A stretch of 64,000 bases of DNA, taken from assembly GCA_030704615.1 (NCBI GenBank), contig CM060733.1, positions 13,082,001-13,146,000 of the forward strand. Reading direction: 5' to 3'. Source of the stretch: Takakia lepidozioides (taxonomy: Eukaryota; Streptophyta; Takakiopsida; Takakiales; Takakiaceae). The first letter of the stretch is position 1. Every line of letters begins with the position of its first letter. This document shows, piece by piece, positions 52,801 to 64,000 of this stretch. A program made the position numbers and the translations under genes. The notes beneath the pieces are model-generated. The model worked only from the letters and a program-made list of their open reading frames with translations, made no database searches and was not told where the DNA came from.

Positions 52801-54640
52801 GAAGCCTACCGTTGAACAGCAAACAGATGCAGAGAGGAAGGGGGTTTATAGAGTTCATGATGGCTCGGTACATAGCAATAGCAGATGAAATTGTTGTTTG
52901 ATTTCAATATGACAGAGTTGTAGCGTTGGTAAACCAACAATCTTCGGGGAAGTTATTGTAAGAAGAAACTGTAAAAGATGCTTGTTGATGGCAATTGATC
53001 TCTACACGTACATCATGTGATCCTTTCGAGCAATGGTTGGTTTTAGCACTAAGAGCTCACTCTTTTGACTGGGTGTGTGGTTTCTGGGACAAAAAAACCA
53101 GAAGTTTCTGGAGGATGAGACAGAGAGTGTGAAGGGGTTTGTGGGAGATACCCAGGTTCCCTTTAGGGATCGCCTCAAACTGGTGTCCCGGCTGGTGAAT
53201 CCAGATGAGGTGAAACTGGGTGGTGCTGAAAAGCAACTCGTGTCAACTTACAATGAGAAGCCCATCCTGACACGCCCACAGCATGTATTCTACAAGGTGT
53301 GTATGCAGGCGTGGCTCTTCCTTTCTCCCTAAACCAAATTCGAAAAAAGATTTTAAACTGGGTGATACATTGGTCCTCCATTTGGAAGATCTTGTTCACT
53401 TCTGGATTAGTCTGATCGATTGAACAGTGCAAGGCATGTGTAGCATGTCTGTTTCTTCAATTCTGTTTCCTCAAAGTCATTCAAAGATTAATATGTTTGC
53501 ATTCTTGTTGGGGTGTTGAAAAAGCAAAGTTGCTTCTCTTCATTACTTGATCTGTTTGAAAGGTGAGAGAAATTTGGGAATATGTACACTGTAGACTGTA
53601 GTGAGACAGATGTATTCATGAACAGTTCCCTGTGTACTTGGCTATCATGAGGGTCAGGAGAGAAGGGGAGGAGAGGGAGACAAGTTGTATTTTTTGATTT
53701 GGCCTGGGATGGAGAAAAAGGGAGAGATGGAATCTTATTGGTAAACATAGTCATCAGAATATGTCAGATTTTCTGTTCTGATATTGTCTGCAATTTGGAT
53801 GAACACAGGAGTCCAACTACTTAGAGGTGGATCTGGATGTTCATCGGTTTGCTTATTTGGCACGCAAGGGATTGGACATGTTCCGAGAGCGTCTAAAAGA
53901 TTGTGTTATTGATATTGGCTTCACGATTCAGGTATCTTTACAGAGATATTGATCCCTACTGGAGATATGGAAGATTGCCCCCTTACTAATTTGCCTTACG
54001 ATTTTTTTTTAAAGGATGAGGAGAGCATGTCACAAAGAGCAGGACATCTGTCATTTACTTTTCTGGTGCAGGCTTCAATGAAAGTGGATGTTATCTAGTC
54101 TGCCTTATCTGTCAATACTGTTATCACACAAATAAATCAAAAGGAGCTTCATATTAAGGGTTAGAATAAAAGTGTTGGTAATCCCAGCAATACTCCCCCT
54201 GTATGAAAATGACCAGCCCAAATTATTTCCAGTACCTTGGTTGATTTGAATGGTCCTTCTGACACAATGACAATTGCTTCAAGGGCTCTCCTTGTCCCTC
54301 ATGTGCATCAGGGGGAGAATGAACCTTGGCGATTCATAAGACAAACAATCATGGAATAAGGGATTGGAAAAAATACACTTCAGTTCCTCAAAAGAGACCA
54401 CCATCCCTATCTCAGGTTTCATCGGTGGGGTTAGAACCCTTCCACTTCAGAATGTTTCCAATGGTCAATTGCGTGCAACTGACAATTGGTTTGTATGCGT
54501 TCCTGCAGACAAGCACAGCACAGGAACTGCCTGAGCATTTACTTGGTGGGATCCGACTGAACAGAGTTGACCCTGGAATTTTCAGAGTTCTGCCTAGCAA
54601 TGGTGCTGAGGCCACCCTTCCTGCGGGGAATGCAGAGTAG
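46894..54640 (+). CDS. EDR2-like protein with C-terminal DUF1336
   Basis: This belongs to the plant family carrying the C-terminal EDR2 domain (DUF1336), related to ENHANCED DISEASE RESISTANCE 2 but without START/PH domains. Ten exons: 46894-47227, 49061-49150, 49708-49910, 50185-50548, 50788-50992, 51255-51426, 51797-51925, 53102-53296, 53809-53931 and 54509-54640. They give 648 residues and phases close. The N-terminus MGGCAS is a typical N-myristoylation (Gly2) plus palmitoylation (Cys4) signal, pointing to membranes, followed by an Arg/His-rich stretch. [20 protein letters not shown] matches the family's acidic linker. DUF1336 spans about residues 340-645: [105 protein letters not shown] and [16 protein letters not shown]. 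Exact function is unknown. Confidence 0.93.
51990..52850 (+). mobile_element. LINE-A reverse transcriptase fragment in EDR2-like intron 7
   Basis: Frames broken by stops encode non-LTR reverse transcriptase pieces in order: [11 protein letters not shown], then [20 protein letters not shown] with TFVFFLDVE (the first catalytic Asp region), [32 protein letters not shown], and [20 protein letters not shown]. The last overlaps the start of the 461-bp copy at 35203, linking the two as one family (LINE-A here). The copy is truncated before the 3' end and cannot be active. Confidence 0.75.
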
Positions 54641-56430
54641 TTACTAGGCCTGTGCTATGTCCTTGCTGCAGGAACCATAATACTAGAGTGCAAAGTGTGC
54701 ATTCTGACTGACTAACCCATTTTCCGTCCTCCTGCCGCATTGGCACAAGTAGACTGTCTTTGGGTGATAACCATGTCCTGAGCAGCAAAGCCATTGTCCA
54801 CCCTGGGGTGGGTCATATGATGTTACAGAACGGTATTGTGGAAGTTGTGTGTCACAATGCCTTCCAAGCATTCTGGGCCATTCTAGCACATTTTTGTAAA
54901 TTTTGGTTGTACCTCTGGGCAATATTGGCCTCTAGGGTCCTGATGGTGTGAGGAGGTTGGCATCGATCTACTTCTTCGAGTTGAAGCTGGCGAATCCTGC
55001 TGCCTTAATTTCATCCTGAACCGTAAGTAGCTGCCAGCATGTGCAAGATGAGTTCGAATTATTGAGTGTAAACATAAGGTGGTTGAGCTAGGACAACTTA
55101 ATGATGTAAGACGGTCATTTCCCAGGTGCTAATTTTCAAAGGCGCACTCAGCTACTAGAAAATAATTTGGTTAGCTAGCTTGTAGTATTCCTATTCTGGA
55201 TTTATGGTTCTGATCCGGAAGAGACCTCTCCACATTCAGGATTTAAAGTGATGGCTAATGGGTAGAGAAATGTGTGTCTGGAGACTTGTACCCAGTTGTG
55301 TGCAGGCATGATGTAGCTTCACTAGAAACGTTTTTTGCATTTCCTTGCATCCTGAGGAGACACAATGTCTCTCACTTGGGTTGACTCTTGTCTGAGCACA
55401 AGTGAGGTGCAGAGTTGGACGGACGGAACTGACTTTAGCAATTTAAACATTCCTTTGACCAATTGTCCTCTTAAGAAAAAAGAAAAAAAGAAAAGCCTAC
55501 CTCCCTGTGCGTGACTACTATGTTCAACTACCTTGTATTCAAGCCCTTTGCCTCAGCCTTGTACAGTGTCCCACTTTGCTTGTGCCAGGAACTGCCAATC
55601 TGCACCAAATCTTCAAGAGTAAGGAAATATTCGTGAAACGCACATCAAACGGGGCGTTGGCTGAAGCCCGTGGCCCATTTGCACTCAGTTATTTCATTTT
55701 GCCTGTGCGTGATAGCATTGAAAGCACAGGTATGTGTGATATGGGATTGACCTCAAAACGTCTCCAAGGATAATGCTTTTGTAGGAACAAAGAAGCCATA
55801 CTTGTGCAATAAAAAATCTGTATTTCTCTTTATTAAATCAGCCAAGATATGAGGACTCCTTTTTGGGACCACATACAAATTTGAAGATTGATAATTGTGG
55901 GAGATGGAGGCGGAAGTGGAGCTCCGCGTTTCGCGGTGAGTGAGCAGGCCTTGCCAACGTCTCTCTCTCAGGCATCCTTGGCAGCTCCTATCGCAGTCTT
56001 CTCGCACGCAAGTCCTCGCAATCACACTAAGCATCATCGCCTTGTCCTTCGGTGTATCTCACGCACCCCCTGAATCATTTTAACCCATCATCATCCCTCG
56101 CTCCCTCCCACCGAAAGAACCCATCCGCCTTCTACACAAGCTTCATCCTCTCATAAACCTCTCCCCTCCTCCTTAATGCAGAGCCGTCTTGTAGCAGGAT
56201 TTGTCCCCTCAATCCATGTTTAACCTCTATCCAGCCAATCAAAATCCTCACCCTTACATCTAAGTTATGATAGCCGCCAAGCTCTGGCTTCATCCTCCAG
56301 GCAACCGTCACCTTCACTAATTACATCCGTGTTCAGCCCCGCCAGCCTTCGCAGCCACCCTCCCCAGCCCTCTCATCTCTCTCAGGTCCCATCACTGTTC
56401 GCTCTCGAAGCACACTCGCGCTCACGCTGT
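54641..56430. other. intergenic, no gene seen
   Basis: No coding sequence recognised downstream of the DUF1336 gene. From about 56050 the sequence becomes C/T-rich and probably belongs to the 5' leader of the L1-type LINE whose ORF1 starts at 56551. Confidence 0.5.
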
Positions 56431-56550
56431 TTTGTGTTTCCTGCCAACTTCGCCTGACGGATCCTCGCTACATTCTATCTCTTACTTCCTTACGTTATCT
56501 AAGCTGCTCCTTTTCCTCTTCTTCTCCACCCCTTCAATCCCTCTTCATTC

Positions 56551-57864
56551 ATGGGTCCTAAATTCAACAGAGTCTTCAAGCCAGCTCCTCCAAGGACTGG
56601 GCCTTCCAGGTTGGTTCAATTTCGTCGCAGGCTTCCTTCCACAGGGACCGGTTTCTACATGGCGCACCAAGTCCAAGCTATAGGACTGATCCACCCTGTT
56701 CCCTCTCCCTTGAATCTACCCCTGGCTACCAACTACGCCCCAAGCTCCTCAAGCTTGCCAGCTCCAGCTCAAGGGAATGTCAGTGACTCCAGTCCACAAC
56801 GCTCCTCACCCCCAAGTCTGGGTACTGATCTCGAAGATGGATCGCCAGGTGACGTTTCAGCACTGCAGCAGGCAATGAACAAGGACTACCCCCTGCTAGA
56901 CATCGACATGGTTCACTTAGACGGCCAAGTTGCAGATGTCAAAAGCAAAGGAGTTCTACTACACTTCCCGGGGAAGAAGGTGGGCAGGACGGTCGCGCGA
57001 GAATGGGCGATCAGGCATCTCGGAGGATCGGGAGACCTGAATCACCACTTTTGCCAACCCAGGGGCAAAGGATTCTTCTCAATAATTTTGGAGTCTAGGG
57101 AGACAGCAGAAGAAGCCCTGTCTTTCAACCCCCACCTGCATGGATTCAATGTGAATATTTTTCCATGGTCTATAGATATGGGGAACAAGAACGGCAAAGT
57201 ATGGGGTCCTAGGATCATCTCGCTCCCCTACATTCCAGACCAATACATCTTCAACCTTCCTGACATTGGCAACTATTTTGGCTCCTTCCTGGGCTACTTT
57301 GCAGTGTTCGAACCTGGTACGTGCACGAAAGCATTGAGGGAGAATCCAGCAAGGAGAGGGAAAACCATTGCATCAAGGCCAAATGAAAATGGCTTTCCTA
57401 AAATCATGGTTATAATGCCAATTGATTACATTTTGCCAGAGTTTATCAAGCTGCCCATCGACTTACAAAGGAATTACTTCTCGGTCAAAATTTCCGAGGA
57501 TACCTCACATTCAGCTTGTTATAACTGTGGTATGTCCGGGCATCTAGGAGCAAACTGTCCCAAAGCTAAAAGAAACATAGATGGTTCTAATCAAACAGGG
57601 GCCAAGCCAGCAACCCTTATTCCAAGCCATCCTGCCCCCTCAAGCTCTCAAAAACAAGGGCTACCGGAATCTACCTTTCCCGGCAACCCTCCCAAGGCAA
57701 CAGGAAGCCGAGAGTGGATATCGGACATCCAGCAAATTTCTACCTCCCCCCCCCCCCTGCAAAGAAAAGGAAGGAATTTGTTGGACCCCATGCTACTGGA
57801 AGCTACTTCAGCACCCGCCATTGAGCTACAGAAACACAACGGAATTTTAGAATGGGAAATGTAA
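56551..57864 (+). CDS. LINE ORF1 protein with CCHC zinc knuckle
   Basis: An open frame of 437 residues encodes a nucleic-acid-binding LINE ORF1 protein. The N-terminal 100 residues are Pro/Ser-rich. Residues of about 105-220 (YPLLDIDMVHLDG; GVLLHFPGKKVGRTVAREWA; GKGFFSIILESRETAEEAL) resemble the DUF4283-type domain of plant L1 elements. A CCHC zinc knuckle follows at about residues 323-337 (CYNCGMSGHLGANCP). The tail is again Pro/Ser-rich. Plant L1 ORF1 proteins with this order package the element RNA. The frame is fully open, though the partner ORF2 is dead. Confidence 0.85.
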   Translation: MGPKFNRVFKPAPPRTGPSRLVQFRRRLPSTGTGFYMAHQVQAIGLIHPVPSPLNLPLATNYAPSSSSLPAPAQGNVSDSSPQRSSPPSLGTDLEDGSPGDVSALQQAMNKDYPLLDIDMVHLDGQVADVKSKGVLLHFPGKKVGRTVAREWAIRHLGGSGDLNHHFCQPRGKGFFSIILESRETAEEALSFNPHLHGFNVNIFPWSIDMGNKNGKVWGPRIISLPYIPDQYIFNLPDIGNYFGSFLGYFAVFEPGTCTKALRENPARRGKTIASRPNENGFPKIMVIMPIDYILPEFIKLPIDLQRNYFSVKISEDTSHSACYNCGMSGHLGANCPKAKRNIDGSNQTGAKPATLIPSHPAPSSSQKQGLPESTFPGNPPKATGSREWISDIQQISTSPPPLQRKGRNLLDPMLLEATSAPAIELQKHNGILEWEM

Positions 57865-57869
57865 GCTGC

Positions 57870-60800
57870 TGCCAACAAAGGGAATTCCGACGCTTCCACC
57901 GCCAGGATTCTCAAGCGTCCAGCTGCAGCTGCCAAGGCCACCCCCCCCCCCCCCCCCCCCCCCCTCTTCCACGCCCCTCACCAGTAGCGCACAACCCGAT
58001 CATAGCAAGAATCTGCACCAAGCTGAGGTCTTTCCTGGGTTTGGCTCTGAGAGGCTGTTCGCAGCTACTTCCCACATCTACCAAAGCCCCGGTGGCAACC
58101 TGCCTCACACCACTGATTTTTAGGAGGAAGCCGTCTCCAGCCTTTCTGGTTACAGCTAGGGATGGAATGCACTTTGACTCTATCTGGATCACTACCAGGG
58201 ATGTCCAAGCCTTCATTGCAAAATGCCCTATGGACAGTAGTCCCATCCCCACCATGTGCAACAAAATCCAGGATTACCTCAAATCCAGATTCCCAGCTTA
58301 CTCCCTACCTTCTCAATCGTCGCTCACTTGGGGCACTTATGTTGAAGCCTTTCTGGGCTTATGCGAGGACCTCTCACCCAATACCCACATTCTGGCACTA
58401 TTGGATGAGGCTCAATTAGTCCTCAACTAGTGCCCAATCATGGTACACTTCCAGGGGTCTGGGCTGAGCCCACTCACTTCCATGACCCGTGCGCCTCCTC
58501 CAAGACTCTGACTAGAACAAGAGACACCATCGGCAACGCTTTCACTATTGTCTATGCAATTCTGGAGTCGGTAAGGCAGGGATGCCCCCTCGCTCCCTTC
58601 CTTTTCTTTTTTGTGGTGGATGCGCTAGGTTACATGTTTGACAATAATCTCCTAGTCAAAGGATTAAGACTGCACAATCCCAAAACCCAGATCTGGAGAC
58701 AAGTGAAAGATTCCATTTTCGTGGATGACACTTTTCTGCTTTTAGAGGCTACCCCTGAGACCCTGGTTGCAGCGGAAGAAACACTTCTTGGCTTTTGTCG
58801 AGTTTCGGGCTTCAAAGTCAACTGGACCAAAACAAAAGCTCTACTGATAGGAGATCCATCCAAGTCTGGAATAGGGGTAGCACCCACATGGGGAGGTCAC
58901 TTGGGATTAGTCTGGCTCAAGGAAGGTGAGCCTACCACCCTCCTGGGTCACACCTTTGGCATCAATCTCACGGAAGAATAGAGGATGGGCCCTACCCTGC
59001 AAAAACTCAAGAAGCAGTTAGCGTACTGGGGTTCCTGTCACCTGTCCATCACTGGTAGGGCATTGGTTGCTAACCAAATCCTCCCTGCGGGATTGTGGTA
59101 CTTTGCCTCCACATGGAAGCCCAACTCTGTTACGATTCTAGATGCAAAAAGATGTATCAGAAACTACATTTGGGGCGCTGCCTCTTCGGAGTTCAACAAA
59201 TTACCCCAAGTCTCTTGGCAACAGATATGTCTGCCCAAGAAATTGGGAGGGTTGGGGATCCTTGATCCAGATACACAGATAAAAGCACTATTGGGTAAGT
59301 GGTTGCCAAGATATCTAGGTCCAGAGGGAGGATGGTGGAAGCTCATGATAGCACCCTCCATCTCTGCCAGCTCCCCCCTGCTCACCACGTCTTGGGCACC
59401 CTCCAGTCGTTGGATTGTCCAGGGTTTTAATCATAAGAGTCCAGGGTCCCCTCTTTGGTCTTCAATCTGGAGCGCTTGGAAATCTATCAAGCCCTTTCTG
59501 AGAAAACAGGAGCCTTCTACCTTTCATGAATGCTTGAGGCAACACCTCTTCTTCAATAGTCCGAATCCTTCTCTGGAAGAGAAAAACATGGCTAAAAATG
59601 GGCTGCTTGGGAAATTTGCGGGGTCTCAACAATCAAGCACCTCTGGGAGAGCACTCCTCAAACCCTCCAAGCAGCCCTGGGAGCCCGTCGTCTTAGATCA
59701 AGCATCTCTCAAATCATTTCTTCTATTTCAGATCCTTGGAAGCTATTGTTCAAAGAAGGCCCTCCCCAGTTTATGACTGGTCAATGGGTCCTCATTGGCT
59801 CCCCGACACCCTCAGTCCTCTATCTCACTGAAATATCTAGGCATTTTCTCGCAGGACATATTTTCCGACACGATGATTTTTCGGGATCTCTTACGCTCAT
59901 TTCCCAGCATGTGGACTCATACCTGCCGGGCTTGGCCACCCCTGCTAGGGTCTATCAGTGGTCTGCCAAAACAAAGATGACCCTAGCAGTGGTCTGCCAA
60001 AACAAAGATCCAAAATCCTATGGCTCCCAGGGATTTACCCTCTGTCCTGGCTTCAGCAGAACCTTTTTGTTCTCATAGGGGGTCTGACATCTCTTCCCTG
60101 CAACTAGATCCACAAGAGTGGAAATGGGCCTTCCGGGATAAACTCCTACCTTTCTTCTCTTACACGGCCAAAAGAGGTTATAGAGCCCAACTCGATGCCT
60201 ATCCTCTTCTCGCAAAATGGAATGAGAGATGGCTCATGAAAATTTCACAGAAGAAAACTGGGCGGTAATCTGGTCACAGGTATGGGATAAGGCCAAACCG
60301 GCAAAGATAAGCGTCTTTCTATGGCAGATTGCCAACAGAGTCTTGAAAGTGGGTCAGTACGTAAATTTCAGGGAGGCCCTACTCTGCCAATGCTGCTTCA
60401 TTGGAACCATAGAATCAATTGAGCACTGTCTCCTTTACTGCTCTGGCCCTCAGGCCATCTGGCCGCTAGTGAGAGATCTCTACATGGAGTCTAATGCCCT
60501 CTACCTCATTGGTCATCCTTCTAAACTATGATCAACAGAGCAAAAACAAAGCGTTTGATTGTCCAGTATTTGAAACATTGAGAAGCTCCACTTTATGGAA
60601 TCTCTGGAAAGGAAGATGTGACTGGACAATCAAATATGAGAATACTTCTCCTACTGCTCTCCTCACCATGGTCTTTTTTTATCTTACAGTGGCAGCTAAA
60701 AAAACATGGGCGTCCCTATGTGCAGAAGTCGCCAAGAAACCCGAGCGCAAGCCAAGACTTCTTCATACCTTCCGAGCAACTTGGGGGAAGTGTGGAATCC

Positions 60801-60968
60801 TTTGTCGTTGCACTGATGATCTCTCTTGTATATGGGCAGACGGAATTCCACAATGTTGGCAGAGGCACAGATCTAAGCTTTTGGGCCTCCCCTGAGTTTG
60901 ACAGATCTGACATTAATTGGAGGCACATCAGGCCTTCCTCAGGAACTAGACTCCATTTTCATAGATAG
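57870..60968 (+). pseudogene. LINE ORF2 remnant (RT and zinc finger), endonuclease missing
   Basis: Only the later RT motifs remain. RQGCPLAP near 58570 and DSIFVDDTFLLLE near 58710 (FADD-type box with the catalytic Asp pair) are followed by SGFKVNWTKTKALLIG. After a stop at 58981 come LKKQLAYWGSCHLSITGRAL and GGLGILDPDTQIKALLGKWL. The zinc finger, C-x2-C with EH and a final C, lies near 60385-60450 (CQCCF...SIEHCLLYC). The apurinic endonuclease and the first RT Asp motif are absent. The stretch 57870-58440 encodes an open frame that matches neither. A poly-C run sits at about 57940-57964. Several stops and frameshifts follow. Confidence 0.8.
57940..57964 (+). repeat. poly-C tract
   Basis: An unbroken C-run lies just after the LINE ORF1 stop. 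Its length may be miscounted, which would alter the frame read downstream in the 57870-58440 stretch. Confidence 0.85.
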
Positions 60969-62687
60969 ACTCCCTTTAGCTCCTTCTTCTCCTTCTTTTT
61001 AAGCATTGCTGGTCCTTGCCCCTGCTTCTTCTTCGCTCCCCCACCCCTGCCTTTCTCTCCCCTCAGTTTCAGTCATTCCGTTTACCCCCAGTTTACCGTC
61101 AAAACCCCCTGGGGCTAGCCCGCCGTTATGGCCTTCAGATTTGTTAGGCTTCGAAGTCCTCCTGAATCCAGCAGTCAATAGGCTTGCAGTTATTTGTCGA
61201 AGTGTTCCCACTTCCTCGGTTATCTTCGTTATCATGGGAGTTTTTTCTCCCACCCTTACCTGGGATAGGTATTTCTCGCTACAGTTCTACTGATATCCGG
61301 CATGGTTATCTATGCGACATGCCTTATGGCAGCCTTCGGGCACACAAGGGTTTTTATTTTTTCCCTTCAATAACTTCAATAAAGCTTTTAGGGCCACAAT
61401 ACATGTTCTATAAAAAAATAAAAAATAAAAAAATATGATTTCAAGTACTGTTCATTTATTCATTATTTAGTCAGGTGATACTTACTACATAATATGTAAT
61501 ATAGATTAGTGCTACATATGAATTCTATATATCATATAGAGAGAAAAAAATGTCTTAAAATAATTATGAAAATATGAGTGTAATAGTGCATATATCCTAC
61601 TTTTTCCAGTATAATAAATTAAAAATGTCCCTCTCAGACTTTTTCCTATATATATATATATATATTCCGAATATAATTATTAGCAATTCACATCCTTAAC
61701 ATGGCATGGAATGGGAGTACCATTGATACTATGCAATAGCTCAAAATGGTACGTAATTTATTGCCATCAATGTATGGCAGTGCATATCAACGAAGAGCAT
61801 GGGATGGTCCATGCACATTTGCATACATTGGTGTGAATGTATGACGTCGAACATGGGAATGCGCCCTAACTTGACGTGCTTGAGAGAAGTTTGCATTAAT
61901 TTAATTTAATTTAATTTTTAATTTTAATTTTAAATCTGGAATGTCTAGCAAGGGCAATCAGACTACTTTTTCATTTGGAGAAAAATCGCCAAATTTTGAC
62001 CTGGGAAAGGGTCAGCTATTTTTACAAAGGAGTTATCGAGGATAAAGTAAAGTAAAGTTTGTTTAACATCCAGTGAATCTACAGGGCCCACTGTTCAACA
62101 CACTGTCGTGCACCTAAGCATTGTGCCACAACATACATTGTTGTTCAACCATTCTCCCTAGCATATAATCCTAGAAAGCTATGCCACAATCGCCCCCCTA
62201 GCTGGTGATTAGCTCCCTCTAACACCGGATAGTTTGCAAGTATCCACCCCAATAAGATCATCGCTTGGTCTTCCATTGCACAAGTCCCAGTATCTGAAGT
62301 CGATAGATCAAGAGGCCGTGTGCAAAAGTAGCCCCATCGTTAGTCGTCTTCCTACAATCCATGATCTTCAGTCGAATGTCTATGGCAGTGAATCCCCACT
62401 AACAAGACCTTGGATCATTTGTCAACCTCACCATTGTCATGCTCACTACCTTTGTCCAAGACAGCGTGGACACAACTATTCGCCGATAGGAACCTCCTCA
62501 AGTAGCGGTGTCAAACATCCCATGTGTCATCTCTTGGAGCATTTGTCACACACCAACATGGTTGTGGCACCCCCAGCATGCCCATATAACATGCAACGCA
62601 ACCCTGTAGGTACCACTGCAAGATTGGGATTTATCATCTCATCCGGGGATTGCTAAACCGTGAGCAGAATCTGTGAGCAGAAAATTC

Positions 62688-62709
62688 CGTGAGCAGAATT
62701 CTGCTCACG
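62688..62709. repeat. perfect 22-bp palindrome within a GTGAGCAGAA repeat cluster
   Basis: CGTGAGCAGAA is followed directly by its exact reverse complement, with the centre at an EcoRI-like GAATTC. Further GTGAGCAGAA copies occur at about 62659 and 62673, and a GTGCTCAC half near 62718. It may mark a decayed element end. Confidence 0.8.
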
Positions 62710-62810
62710 CTTCTCGATGTGCTCACTTATAACCGCGGACACCTATTCAGCTTAGAGGACCTATTACTGCGGGTAGTGTCCAGTATAACATGCATATCAA
62801 TTCATCGTTA

Positions 62811-62880
62811 TGGATGAATGACGGATGAATGATGGATGAATGGGCGATGAATATATGTTGGACGAATGGCACATGGATGA
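62811..62880 (+). repeat. GGATGAAT-type minisatellite
   Basis: Repeated ATGGATGAATG, ACGGATGAATG and variants occupy about 70 bases. This is degenerate tandem repeat DNA with no coding role visible. Confidence 0.7.
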
Positions 62881-63267
62881 ATGTAGTTTGTGGTTGAATG
62901 CAAAATTAAAAAGCATTTTTGAGTAGTGGTTGTCAAATCCCCCGAGCTCCAGAATGAACCTCTGCCAACTATAGAGGGTTGTGGTTGTCCTTTCATCAGG
63001 TATCCTAAGTCGAGAGATATGCTGACACCCAATTGCAAAGAAGGTGGAGAGGCCATTTGGTGCTTTAATATAAATCATTTGAAAACAGCCGATTCATTCC
63101 GACGAAAATATCCACTGCTACGGAGTCCAAAACGAAGGAAGAACTGTCTATGAAGACACTAGCCTTGCTCTGCACAAAATCCTCTTTATCGTAAAGCACA
63201 GGAGAGGGAGAAGAGAATAGACTAAATTTGCAAGCTGCAGCCTCCGCATAACATGACATCTATAACG

Positions 63268-64000
63268 TCTTCTGGTGTGTTATTTGGAATGGCATCTACA
63301 AATTGTTGGGACCACATAACTTATAATTTGTTGTCATGTCCTTCTTCCATGTGACCAAAAATCCATGCTGGGTAAACGCCAGGTTTTTTGCTTGCAAAGC
63401 AGGGGTTAGGTTCATTTGCAAGTTTTCCAATTTTAATTTTATTTTTATTTTTCTCCGAATGTGCCAGATTAATGTGTCGTCAACGACACCTTAATCTACC
63501 TTAATCTGACTAGTCTTCTGGTGTGTTATTTGGGATGAATGGCATCTACAAATTGCTTGGACCACATAACTTATGATTCGTTGTCATGTCATTCTTCCAT
63601 GTGACCAGAAATCCATGTTGGGTAAACACTAGGTCTTTTGCTTGCAAAGCAGGGGTTGGGTTCATTTGCAAGTTTTCCAATTTTTATTTTTATTTTATTT
63701 TTTCCCGAATGTGCCAGATTAAGGTGTCGTCAACGACACCTTAATTTGGCTGGTCTTCTGGTGTGTTATTTGGGTGAATGACATCTACAAATTGCTCGGA
63801 CCACATAACTTATGATTCATTGTCATGTCCTTCTTCTATGTGACCAGAAATCCATGCTGGGTAAACGGTCTTTTGCTTGCAAAGCAGGGGTTGGGTTCAT
63901 TTGCAAGTTTTCCAATTTGACACCTTAATCTGGCTGGTCTTTCGGTGTGCTATTTGGGGTGAATGACATCTACAAATTACTCGGCTTATGATTCGTTGTC
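63268..64000 (+). repeat. tandem satellite, units of about 240 bp with an internal palindrome
   Basis: Units begin with TCTTCTGGTGTGTTATTTGG or a variant at 63268, 63514, 63754 and 63938. Their lengths are 246, 240 and 184 bp, and the last is cut by the window edge. Units 1 and 2 contain GGTGTCGT or TGTGTCGT, then CA, then ACGACACCTT, a near-perfect to perfect palindrome. Unit 3 has lost about 56 bases including the left arm, and unit 4 lacks a short piece after TTACTCGG. The array runs off the window. Confidence 0.92.

Larger units (their letters stand above)
56431..61437 (+). mobile_element. L1-type LINE, ORF1 intact, ORF2 broken
   Basis: This non-LTR retrotransposon has a pyrimidine-rich leader, an intact ORF1 (56551-57864), a broken ORF2 region (about 57870-60968), a 3' untranslated part with AATAAAG near 61378, and an A-rich tail ending at about 61437. 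The left boundary is uncertain and no target duplication was found. Unlike LINE-A and LINE-B, this one ends in an A-rich tail. It cannot move by itself. Confidence 0.8.
61438..63267. other. AT-rich intergenic with small repeats
   Basis: No gene recognised. It contains a (TA)n tract near 61650-61665, TTTAATTTAATTT repeats near 61895-61930, a perfect 22-bp palindrome at 62688-62709, and a GGATGAAT-type minisatellite at about 62811-62880. Confidence 0.55.

Overview
This is a nuclear window from a land plant. Every cellular gene is split by GT-AG introns. The gene families are plant-type: a SYP5-class Qc-SNARE, an EDR2-like DUF1336 protein, a plant-type tafazzin, an ILP1/PAXBP1 orthologue and condensin-II CAP-G2. 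The transposons include a plant CACTA-type element with a Transposase_24-like gene. Long introns carrying many short LINE fragments of a lineage uncommon in seed plants make me lean towards a fern or another seed-free plant. That last step is inference.

Layout. From 1 to 10.2 kb lies a nest of decayed transposons: a split Transposase_24-like gene (1852-4139), a GCGACG-rich CACTA-type terminus ending exactly in GTAGTG (about 4290-5063), a 5'-truncated Ty3/gypsy pol with stops and frame breaks (5080-8698), and a second GCGACG-rich terminus (about 9473-10242). From 10.2 to 12.6 kb the sequence is AT-rich without genes, but holds a long imperfect hairpin (11336-11518). Then come four host genes head to tail on the + strand: tafazzin (12683-15433, 6 exons), SYP5-like SNARE (16129-19963, 6 exons), ILP1/PAXBP1 (21314-26886, 7 exons) and CAP-G2 (28233-37259, 11 exons). 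From 37.3 to 46.9 kb there is no secure gene, only a broken kinase-like fragment and some unidentified candidate exons on the - strand. The EDR2-like DUF1336 gene follows (46894-54640, 10 exons). An L1-type LINE with an intact ORF1 and a wrecked ORF2 fills about 56.4-61.4 kb. The last 0.7 kb is a roughly 240-bp tandem satellite with a palindrome in each unit.

The host genes do unrelated housekeeping jobs: phospholipid remodelling, endosome/vacuole fusion, spliceosome-linked regulation, mitotic chromosome structure and membrane-associated lipid-binding regulation. They show no functional cluster. I reconstructed each exon set by joining reading frames at GT-AG (once GC-AG) sites and by recognising the family. 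All phases close.

Most notable observations: (1) the SNARE gene has histidine where the zero-layer glutamine should be; (2) a LINE family without a poly(A) tail has left several tiny 3'-end insertions in introns, one only 39 bp long between perfect 17-bp target duplications; (3) one such insertion directly abuts a roughly 360-bp AG microsatellite that appears to grow out of its target duplication; (4) a second LINE family has a repeated 3' stem-loop; (5) the terminal satellite shares a palindrome across units. I found no tRNA, rRNA, CRISPR or bacterial-type system.
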